This document shows positions 56,605 to 64,000 of a DNA stretch of 64,000 bases, one piece after another. How positions within the stretch are numbered: the first letter of the stretch is position 1; every line of letters starts with the position of its first letter. A program made the position numbers and the translations under genes. Below the pieces are notes generated by a model that saw nothing but the letters and a program-made list of their open reading frames with translations, ran no database searches and was not told where the DNA came from. Origin of the DNA: Magicicada septendecula (taxonomy: Eukaryota > Arthropoda > Insecta > Hemiptera > Cicadidae); NCBI GenBank assembly GCA_034769895.1, contig CM068367.1:312603986-312667985 (forward strand). Direction: 5' to 3'.

Positions 56605-56829
56605 GATCCAGCCACCATAAAATTACCGAAGTATGCTGCGGAACTGAGTTGGCCTACGAATAACTAAAAACTACTAATGAAAATCACATACATAAGCTAT
56701 GCTATCTAAAGTAAACGAAAGCAACGCGGTAAAGTAAAATAAGTTACGGTATTAAATACGAATAATCTGTTGTACTGAATAAAAATGGAAAAACCTAAAC
56801 CTTTAAACTGAAAGGCTAACGAAATTGAA

Positions 56830-56890
56830 CCGTCGCGATGTTACTTGCGCACTCATAACATCATTACTTGCGCTAGTAACATCGAGACGG
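56830..56890. repeat. 61-bp hairpin (21-bp arms)
   Basis: Arms 56830-56850 and 56870-56890 are inverted copies with two mismatches around a 19-bp loop (CCGTC-CGATGTTACT-GCGC against its complement). It lies about 175 bp upstream of a hammerhead-like motif and may belong to the same element. Confidence 0.7.
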
Positions 56891-57063
56891 TGTACAGTGG
56901 CTATAAACGCAACGGGAACACATCATAGTGTGACAGTGCGTGCTCCTCTGTGTTTTTAGTGTGTTTTAATATTTTTGATGCTTTAATGTTTTAACTAATG
57001 ATTTTAATTTTAATTTATTACATTTTGATCTTAATGTCTGACGTTCTTTAAAGAGAAATTATT

Positions 57064-57095
57064 CTAAAGATGGGCCATATGCCTCGAAACGCGTC
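57064..57095 (+). ncRNA. Hammerhead-like motif upstream of the satellite
   Basis: Layout CTAAAGA (one change from CUGANGA, at the normally invariant G5), stem GGGC/GCCT around CATAT, CGAAA, palindromic CGCG, then TC. The core change should abolish activity, so this is probably a worn ribozyme of a Penelope-type element. Confidence 0.4.
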
Positions 57096-57148
57096 AAGTT
57101 AAGCGAAATTACAAGTAATCACTCGACGGATTCGGTAAGCAATTATTT

Positions 57149-57980
57149 ACACAGTAACAATATATTGGCATGCATTTGGACAGACGTCTTACATTTCGAT
57201 AACACACAGTAACAATATATCGGCATGCATCTGGACAGACGTCTTACATTTCGATAACACACAGTAACAATATATCGGCATGCATCTGGACAGACGTCTT
57301 ACATTTCGATAACACACAGTAACAATATATCGGCATGCATCTGGACAGACGTCTTACATTTCGATAACACACAGTAACAATATATCGGCATGCATCTGGA
57401 CAGACGTCTTACATTTCGATAACACACAGTAACAATATATCGGCATGCATCTGGACAGACGTCTTACATTTCGATAACACACAGTAACAATATATCGGCA
57501 TGCATCTGGACAGACGTCTTACATTTCGATAACACACAGTAACAATATATCGGCATGCATCTGGACAGACGTCTTACATTTCGATAACACACAGTAACAA
57601 TATATCGGCATGCATCTGGACAGACGTCTTACATTTCGATAACACACAGTAACAATATATCGGCATGCATCTGGACAGACGTCTTACATTTCGATAACAC
57701 ACAGTAACAATATATCGGCATGCATCTGGACAGACGTCTTACATTTCGATAACACACAGTAACAATATATCGGCATGCATCTGGACAGACGTCTTACATT
57801 TCGATAACACACAGTAACAATATATCGGCATGCATCTGGACAGACGTCTTACATTTCGATAACACACAGTAACAATATATCGGCATGCATCTGGACAGAC
57901 GTCTTACATTTCGATAACACACAATAACAATATATCGGCATGCATCTGGACAGACGTCTTACATTTCGATAACACACAAT
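57149..57980. repeat. 55-bp tandem satellite, about 15 units
   Basis: Unit length is exactly 55 bp. The internal units appear identical to one another; the first differs at two positions (TTGGCATGCATTTGG) and the last two carry CAATAA for CAGTAA. Each unit contains the palindromes GCATGC and AGACGTCT. The array is followed directly by an A-run (57981-57993). High homogeneity indicates recent amplification or ongoing conversion. Confidence 0.97.
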
Positions 57981-58017
57981 AAAAAAAAAAAAATTAACAG
58001 CTTCGGCATACTTTTGG

Positions 58018-58330
58018 AAATATGTACTGGTTACTCGGAAGGAGATCAGAGATGTCCTTGGAGAATAAATTCATTGTCTATAAGACGATTCTGAAATCTA
58101 GTCCTCCAATCTATGGGGGACAGCAAGTAACGCAATCATAGAGATCCTGCAGTGTTTACAGAACATGTTACTCAGAACATCTGCTCGAGAAAAAATTAAA
58201 CATCATTACACTAAGTACAGAAGTAGACTAACAGCGCACCACAAGCTGACAAGAAACACAGGACACAGAAAATTATGGAAACGCCTCAGACAAACAGTCA
58301 TGGCAAACAGACTTTTCCATTATTTTAGCA
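58018..58330 (+). pseudogene. Jockey-type LINE reverse transcriptase C-terminus, decayed
   Basis: Plus-strand translation gives YWLLGRRSEMSLENKFIVYK and TILK. After a frame change near 58105 come LWGTASN-type and IIEILQCLQNMLLR phrases, then KYRSRLTAHHKLTRNT and RKLWKRL. This is the distinctive C-terminal region of Jockey-clade LINEs, where the phrase WGTASNSNIEILQRFQ is typical. Tryptophan and other consensus residues are partly lost. The upstream polymerase is missing. The copy lies immediately after the satellite and its A-run. Confidence 0.7.
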
Positions 58331-59770
58331 CCTTCCTTATGGCAGTATTTTCTTTTCTTTCACTAACAGGTTTTATAACATTATATAAATTCTTGTTCTT
58401 GTATATCAGTTCTTGTTACATAATGCAAAACAAAAAAGCTAAAAACTCTGACAGTGACGTAACTATCCTTTGTTTAACTGGCTCTTGTTTATATCTCAAA
58501 CTAAATTAGCCACACAGAAGTACCCTGAACAACATATGCGGTGTTTCAGTACAAATTCGTATTAACTGTTGACAACTAATAACGTATTACGCCTATGTAC
58601 GCATATTTATGTGTTGAGCAGCATTATTTACTAATATGTGTAAAGGGGTTAATAATATAGTACGCTATTTGCAAGAGGCGCATAGAAACGCCCAAGACAG
58701 TGGTACAAACACTTTACTGACGCATTTTGCATACAAATACGTCTACTTCTTAATATATTTAACTGTTCATTTACTCATTCGAATGACAGGTCCATAATTT
58801 GTCATTAGAGTCATTTAGAGTCATTTGACAGGTCTTTAGAGTCATTTACGTGACTATACTTAAGCAACACAATTAACGAAATTAAAAATCTTCAACCCTA
58901 CAAAAGAAAACAAAAGAACAAAATTCTCCATCCGGACTCAGTAAACATTTAAGTAAGCCGAAATGTTACTTCCGACCAAAGTTGCAAATAATAAATTTTC
59001 AAGCGGTCAAGTACGGCGGATTTCGTGAAAACTTTTCTACTTTGCACTTTCCATGTAAACAGTAGAAGACAGATCTCTTACAGTAAGGGCAAATGTTAAA
59101 CGTAGCATCTAACGGAGTATAGCTTTAAGTTAAAGTAAAATAAACGGGTAAAATTCGTTTATTAGATAATTCCGAAAACTTTTAACTTTTGTTTAAAGTT
59201 ATAGATACGTTAAACAATTTTTAGACTTTATAAAACGGTACGAAAAATAAAAAAAAGGTGGTAAAAATTAACACTTTGAGAGCAAAAGTAGAAGTCAAGT
59301 GTTCTATAGTTTCACTGCTTCCAAAATTTGTCAACTTCGACATTCCTCCTGTCAAGGTCGTAGAAAATTACTGAGGGTTTCCTATCATTATAATTGAACG
59401 AGTGAATGGAAAAAGGAAATATCTACACTTTTTTGATAAATTAAACTGAGATAGCCATTGTCTTCATCGATGATAGGCGCAAAGAGTGGACAATCTTACT
59501 AAGATTTCCAAACAATTAAAACTTCCTGGTTGCTGAGTGTTAATTTATTGGAGAAAAGGAATAACTGCCAGCTATAGTAGGCACCTTTGCCATTAAGGTT
59601 GTACCAATGGCTGGCTCAGCTAAGAGTCAGCTGGCATTCTTGCTATTGTGTACACAGCTTTGTGTCACTATTCTGTGGAAGTATTCAGTTTGGTTAATGA
59701 ATGAAATTTAACATATTTGTCACGATATTGATTGAAGACTCGTTGGGCACTTCGTGAAACATACTACAAA
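58331..59770. other. AT-rich non-coding DNA, nothing recognised
   Basis: No gene recognised. A small internal duplication of TTAGAGTCATTT occurs at about 58804-58843. Confidence 0.5.
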
Positions 59771-60272
59771 GGTTTTAAAAAACACAAACACTTAGTAGTT
59801 TCACAATTTATTCTTTAACCTCTAACAATTGTTTCAGCCTATTAGGCTATTCTCAAAGAGCTGCTAAGAACAACTAAACACAAAGAATGTGTATGAGGTT
59901 GAACATGTGTTAAAAGTGTGTATATGGACGTGTGTGTGGGAGTTAGTCCCATGTGTGTGTATTGTGTCCATGGAGATGTTATGATGGAAGGAGTGGAGGA
60001 GCTAGTATAGGGAAGGTCAAGTGACTGTAAAAACTAAGTGCAATAAGAATGCAAATTCTAAAATTAACTAAACTAAATAACAGTTTTTAATAAAGGAGAT
60101 ACAAAGAATTCTGTCTGTTCGTTTCTTACATTTTGTTACTTTTGTTTTCCTAATTTCTAAAATTTCCAATTTTTCAGTTTTTTTATCTTTTTCAATGTTA
60201 TACAGTAGTATTATGTTTTTAGTGTATAGAAAATGGTTGTGTTTTAAGCAATGATCTGTGAAATACAGCGAA
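59771..60272 (-). pseudogene. Penelope-like element, C-terminal coding end and 3' tail
   Basis: A minus-strand frame, open for about 70 codons down to a TAG near 60068, reads LYFTDHCLKHNHFLYTKNI, then LLYNIEKDKKTEKLEILEI. This resembles the conserved block after the GIY-YIG nuclease of Penelope-like elements (a D-H motif, then I-x-EK-x-K-x-KLE-x-LE). About 210 bp downstream in the same orientation is a hammerhead-like motif, the same order as in the element at 18107-18840. The nuclease and reverse transcriptase are missing. It is a different family from the 18-kb element. Confidence 0.55.
59825..59857 (-). ncRNA. Degenerate hammerhead-like motif
   Basis: Minus strand: TTTGAGAA in place of CUGANGA, stem AGCC/GGCT around TAATA, GAAA, then CAATTG. 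The stem and GAAA box are clear but the first core box is changed, so it is probably inactive. Confidence 0.35.
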
Positions 60273-60464
60273 TACAGATTTCATGTAAATGATTTAACTT
60301 TCCATCGGATAAACAATATAACGTGCAGAGTGTATGAATAAGAAGAAGGTTAATGCTGTTATGAAGGTAGTGAAACACTTTCTAGAGGAGTATAGGAAAC
60401 TGGATAACAGAATTTTATTTAACTAAAAATGAACTTTTTCATGTGAAAACTTACTGATTTTATT

Positions 60465-60498
60465 GGACGCGTTTCGGCTTTGTATCCGCCTTCTTCAG
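60465..60498 (-). ncRNA. Hammerhead-like motif, left arm
   Basis: Minus strand: CTGAAGA, A, GGC/GCC stem around a 9-nt loop, GAAA, CGCG, TC. The core is fully conserved; stem II is only 3-4 bp. Confidence 0.6.
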
Positions 60499-60557
60499 CT
60501 ATGGTAACAGACTGCAAGAAGTCTTTTTTAACAGACTAAGGCAGTCTGTTACCAAAG

Positions 60558-60590
60558 CTGAAGAAGGCGGATACTAAGCCGAAACGCGTC
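60558..60590 (+). ncRNA. Hammerhead-like motif, right arm
   Basis: CTGAAGA (60558-60564), GGC (60566-60568), GCC (60578-60580), GAAA (60581-60584), palindromic CGCG (60585-60588), TC (60589-60590). All core positions match the type I hammerhead of Penelope-like elements. Confidence 0.6.
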
Positions 60591-60914
60591 CAATAAAATC
60601 AGTAAGTTTTCACATGAAAAAGTTCATTTTTAGTTAAGTGTTAGTGCTGTGAAAGAAGAGATGAATAATCAAGACAACCAGAATTTTATGTTGGAAAACT
60701 AAGGATGGCAAAGAAGATGCTGGCCAAATTGACGATTTGGGTGAATAATAGAAAGTTAAGAACAGGTATAACCTATTTTTAGATTGTTTGTAAGGTACAC
60801 CATTGTAACTATAGAAACCATTGTAACCTTATTCTCACGTAGGCTTCCGCGACCGGTGTCCATTATGTTTTTGAAGTCTTCTTCCGGTATGGACCGCGTC
60901 AAAAATGTTTGTAT

Positions 60915-60951
60915 GACAACGTTTCACTCATATTACAATGATTATCCTCAG
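60915..60951 (-). ncRNA. Hammerhead-like motif of a third family
   Basis: Minus strand: CTGAGGA, stem TCAT/ATGA around TTGTAAT, GTGAAA, then CGTTGTC. GAAACGTTGTC is a common form of the ribozyme end in Penelope-type repeats. Stem II is AT-rich and weak. Confidence 0.45.
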
Positions 60952-61063
60952 GTCTAAGTGACGACATTGTAACCTTGCTAGAATAATAAAATTTGTTTCT
61001 GTAAAAATAATCTGAAGGTATTTTAAATTTTATTTCACCTTTTAAGTATATTTTTATAGAAAA

Positions 61064-61251
61064 TACAGTACCGTTTACCAAATGGTACAAGCTTAAGAGC
61101 ATGATAATGTCTTTCAGCCGCCAGCTAAACGCAACATTATTATGGTTACTGACTGACTGATTGTTTCTTTTGCGCAAATGTTGCGTTTAGCTGGCGGCTG
61201 AAAGACATTATCATGCTCTTAAGCTTTTACCATTTGGTAAACGGTACTGTA
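61064..61251. repeat. Near-perfect inverted repeat, 75-bp arms
   Basis: Arms 61064-61138 and 61177-61251 match with about one difference around a 38-bp spacer containing GACTGACTGA. No complete hammerhead core is present: CTGAAAGA occurs but without GAAA at the right spacing. It may be another mirror-image tail or a foldback element. Confidence 0.9.
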
Positions 61252-61509
61252 TCTTTTTTTAATGACTAGATGCAGGATCGTTAGCTGAATCACATACAAA
61301 GACAAATATTAACTAGATTCAATAATCTATCAACAGCTATGCAGTGTTGTTTGCTTGTTAGGTCTTTAATCTACGACGACGTTACCATGTTAGCGGTCGC
61401 CGTTTTAGTTAACGATTCCCGGCTGGTAAATTGTGCTAACACTTGATTTTAAACTTTCAGGACGCTTTATAAATCTGGTTTAACTGTTTGCAGTGATATT
61501 ATTTTTAAC

Positions 61510-61736
61510 ACATAATATATATATATATATATATATATATTACATTTAATATTTATAAATAAATTTACTTCAAGATATACCTTTTTTTTCCTTATTAGGG
61601 ACATGTTTCGGGTACCATCTTGTACTCATCCTCAGCCTTCCGGTTTTTGTTTAATAATACAATATTAAATGTAATATATACATCAAGAAACGGAATGTAG
61701 CAGAAAGTGATTGAATATATATATATATATATATAT
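61510..61736. mobile_element. Penelope-type tail unit, minus-reading end plus plus-reading tail
   Basis: Between (TA)n runs at 61514-61540 and 61713-61736. The left part reads as a minus-strand tail with the hammerhead-like motif. The right part (61666-61712) reads on the plus strand and contains the shared tail phrase ATCAAGAAACGGAATGTAGC. ATTAAATGTAATATATA near 61664-61680 is an inverted copy of the sequence at 61534-61550, so the unit is a partial mirror-image pair. Confidence 0.65.
61601..61635 (-). ncRNA. Hammerhead-like motif, 61.6-kb unit
   Basis: Minus strand: CTGAGGA, T, stem GAGTAC/GTACCC with one mismatch, GAAA, CATG, TC. The core boxes are complete. Confidence 0.55.
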
Positions 61737-61787
61737 TACTATAATACTTATAACTATTTTACCTCAAGATGTATTTTTTCTTTAGGG

Positions 61788-61822
61788 ACATGTTTCGGGA
61801 GATCCTGTTCTCCCATCTTCAA
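61788..61822 (-). ncRNA. Hammerhead-like motif, left arm of perfect palindrome
   Basis: Minus strand: TTGAAGA (C3 replaced by U), T, stem GGGAG/CTCCC around AACAGGAT, GAAA, CATG, TC. Change of C3 normally impairs cleavage. Confidence 0.5.
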
Positions 61823-61866
61823 CCTTCGCCATCTTGCTTCTCTTAAGTGAAGCAAGATGGCGAAGG

Positions 61867-61903
61867 TTGAAGATGGGAGAACAGGATCTCCCGAAACATG
61901 TCC
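61867..61903 (+). ncRNA. Hammerhead-like motif, right arm of perfect palindrome
   Basis: TTGAAGA (61867-61873), GGGAG (61875-61879), CTCCC (61888-61892), GAAA (61893-61896), CATG (61897-61900), TC (61901-61902). Mirror image of the left-arm motif, with the same C3-to-U change. Confidence 0.5.
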
Positions 61904-61952
61904 CTAAAGAAAAAATACATCTTGAGGTAAAATAGTTATAAGTATTATAGTA

Positions 61953-61992
61953 TTACATACATCAAGAAACGGACTGTAGCAGAAAGTGATTG

Positions 61993-62027
<35 letters not shown>
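61953..62027 (+). mobile_element. Penelope-type tail and (TA)n run
   Basis: ATCAAGAAACGGACTGTAGC followed by AGAAAGTGATTGAA and about 16 TA dinucleotides. The same tail followed by (TA)n occurs at 61680-61736 and 19189-19247, so it is a defined 3' end of this element family. Confidence 0.8.
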
Positions 62028-62031
<4 letters not shown>

Positions 62032-64000
62032 CTACACTTCTACGCGTTATTGTAATGTAATGTTGTGTGTGAGTACCCACCTGCTGTCTGATCTTGCAGA
62101 TTCTTCCGACTAGGGCGTGTGGATTTTGGATTTGAAGTTCGCAAGCTAGTAATCTCAAATTATTACAACAACACACATAATGGGTTACTTTAAAGGGGGA
62201 GAGTTTTGTGAGACTGGTAGGCTTTATCGTACAACAATAAAACGTTGTTTATTACACCAACAACACACAAGAATAGAATGGTTATAATGTTATGAATTTT
62301 CTTATAGTCTATACAATGAATCGATGTTTTTCGATTGACTAATAGTTGAAAGAAACTGAACTCGTTCTTTTCGAGTTAATTGCAATTTAAATTTGACTTT
62401 ATTACTTGATTTGAATTTAATTAAATTTATTTAATTAATTTGAATCTAAGTGTTCATGAAACAAAATATAAAGCTCTAAAATTAATTTGAATAATTAGTT
62501 AAAATAAATTAGACGTGACAGTCTAGTTCACGTTATTTCATTTCTAGTGATTCTACTTCTGATCTACTGCAGTATGATCTAAGATTAGATAGTCAGTTAA
62601 GATTTGTATAGCGCTTTTATACTACCTCTATTTCTTAACTCTAACTTACTACTGTCTTAAACTGCTATACAGATTATCACAACGAATTTACTTTTTAATT
62701 ACTAGAGTCTTTGCTTTTTGTTTGGCACCTGAATTATTTGAATTACAATGTTTTAATTGAAAAATTGAAAATTTTATCTGAAAAATAAATAAATAGATTT
62801 TGCTTTCCTGTTACTGAAGAGGATGTCGTCCCGATTTGTCCCTCGTCGATTCGAGTCCTTGGTTAGAGAAAGTAATCTGCTTAGAACTGCTGGATTCGGT
62901 CGTGGAGTTCAAAATTCGGCAACACTCTGCTTCCTTGCTGTTTGTGAATATTTTAACGTCTGCTGTTGTCTGCTGGAACTGCGTGCTGTCCCTCGTCGAT
63001 TCGCACGTTGCACGTCAGCGTGTGTGTGTGTGCTTCGTTCGAGTGGTCGCTCTGCTCGTCAGCTGTTAACCAATGATTTAGACGGCCTCTCTGCTGTATT
63101 CTTGAAGTCTGGTCTTGAAGTCTGGTGGATCTCTTGCGTGCTTATGACTAACTGGTAGTACACAATAAGCTTGGTTGATGTCCTGAAGAGTATCTCGCCT
63201 TTGCACAACAATTACGAGCTATACAGATGATCTGTAGTTAGTGTGTTCGTAATTGCGTGTGTGTTGACCGCGTAGAGTCACTTCTTGTTGATCTTCACCA
63301 CTTTGGCTACTAGACGATCGAAGGACCACGTCTTAACTTCATGAGTACTAACAGAAGAGTGATTTTTCCACCAGAAAACATCGCACTGGCCGGGGCTGCA
63401 TGAAATGATTTCATTGGTCAAAACACTCTCCCTACCACATAAAATTTAGAATTCCCTTAGTCCGTGAGAATGAAGTCTGGTTCCCACAGACGGAGAATAG
63501 AATTATTATCTAATATTTAATTATCCGCCGGAACCACTTTGTCGCTAAGGATATCCTGTACTTACTTAATTTTGCAATAACTTGGTTGCAAATCAAGTTG
63601 TGTGAAATCTAAAATATACAATCTGTCACAAATTATTATCTTTACAATATACTAAAATCTCTTTACTGTAACTCTATTTTAACAGAAGTTATTCAATTAT
63701 TTTAATTAACTCTTACATTTGTTAATTATATTGCATCAAATTTGCACACGTCATTATTAGTATCTCGGCAAACATTTTGGCTATGTTAGATTTCGCCTTT
63801 ATTTATTAGTTTCCGAGATATTAATAATTAACAGTTTGGGTGTGGTCGCTTCCTTGTACAGCGAACTGATTACATAACGACCACGTGTGCGTTGCTTTAC
63901 ACAGCATTATTTTCAATGCGCTACATTCAAATGGAGTTTTAACTGTTAATTTTTATTTAAATATGGTTTCAGTATGCGGTAAACATATAACCCCAAATAG
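62028..64000. other. Unassigned; G+C-rich segment and possible LTR start
   Basis: Near 62190 a purine tract AAAGGGGGAGAG is followed by TTTTGTGAGAC, the order of a polypurine tract and an LTR start, but no second LTR, coding region or target duplication could be matched. At 62820-63480 a G+C-richer stretch contains a 111-codon plus-strand frame (62823-63158) with repeated TCCCTCGTCGATTCG words and no recognised domain. The rest is AT-rich. Confidence 0.35.

Larger units (their letters stand above)
60419..60637. repeat. Near-perfect palindrome, 97-bp arms, with hammerhead motifs
   Basis: Arms 60419-60515 and 60541-60637 are inverted copies with two mismatches around a 25-bp spacer. Each arm carries one outward-reading hammerhead-like motif. 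It looks like two short Penelope-type tails joined head to head. Confidence 0.9.
61737..61952. repeat. Perfect palindrome, 104-bp arms, 8-bp spacer
   Basis: Arms 61737-61840 and 61849-61952 are identical inverted copies by direct comparison; the spacer is TCTTAAGT. Each arm carries one outward-reading hammerhead-like motif and the CCTCAAGATG/CATCTTGAGG phrase shared with the 18-kb element. Confidence 0.95.

Noticed and set aside
57149..57980. CRISPR-like regular array
   Set aside because: Units are contiguous 55-bp tandem repeats with no unique spacers, in eukaryotic DNA.
62844..62860. GATTCGAGTCC as the B box of a tRNA or tRNA-derived SINE
   Set aside because: No A box or cloverleaf stems fit upstream.

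Overview
The window looks like non-coding DNA from a large, AT-rich animal genome, most likely an insect. A polyneopteran such as a cockroach, termite or stick insect is my guess from the mix of retroelements, but I have no host gene to prove it. There are no operons, no bacterial gene density and no long host reading frame. Nearly everything recognisable is transposable-element debris, simple repeats and inverted repeats. One short stretch (14841-15146) has the shape of a host exon.

Layout. 1-15000: mostly featureless AT-rich DNA with two RFX X-box-like sites (862-893), a duplicated 210-bp segment (1394/1963), a G+C-rich block (2500-3070), a Ty3/gypsy-like solo LTR (9592-10126), a TTAA-flanked MITE-like element (11094-11671) and short dispersed repeats. 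15000-19300: the candidate exon, long CA and TAG microsatellites, the 3' end of a LINE (16490-17170), and a Penelope-like element (PLE) whose tail exists as an inverted pair (18107-19247). 19300-42900: largely anonymous sequence with a 188-bp TG array, a composite GA/GT repeat, a foldback-like pair of Tc1/mariner fragments flanking a CpG-rich island (28689-30572), and a transposase C-terminal remnant (41755-41951).

42920-49231 is the best-defined object: a BEL/Pao LTR retrotransposon on the minus strand. It has two 605-bp LTRs differing at only five positions, a perfect 5-bp target duplication (CTAAT), a candidate primer-binding site, and gag, protease and integrase. The whole reverse transcriptase/RNase H segment is missing through an in-frame deletion. 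One frameshift (gag) and one stop codon (integrase) are also present. It is a young but defective copy that could only have moved with help from another element.

50200-64000: a second LINE fragment, a second gypsy-like LTR (52297-52784), an OTU-protease-domain fragment (56386-56604), a 55-bp satellite of about 15 nearly identical units (57149-57980), a Jockey-type LINE fragment, and then a dense cluster (57.06-62.03 kb) of PLE ends. Nine or ten places in the window carry the layout of a type I hammerhead ribozyme: a CUGANGA box, a short hairpin, GAAA, a 4-nt palindrome, then UC. Several sit inside near-perfect palindromes, arranged as mirror-image pairs and ending in a shared tail plus (TA)n. 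These mirror-image hammerhead units are the most interesting structure here. That PLEs carry hammerhead motifs is established; the inverted-pair organisation, its density and the perfect 104-bp palindrome deserve a closer look.
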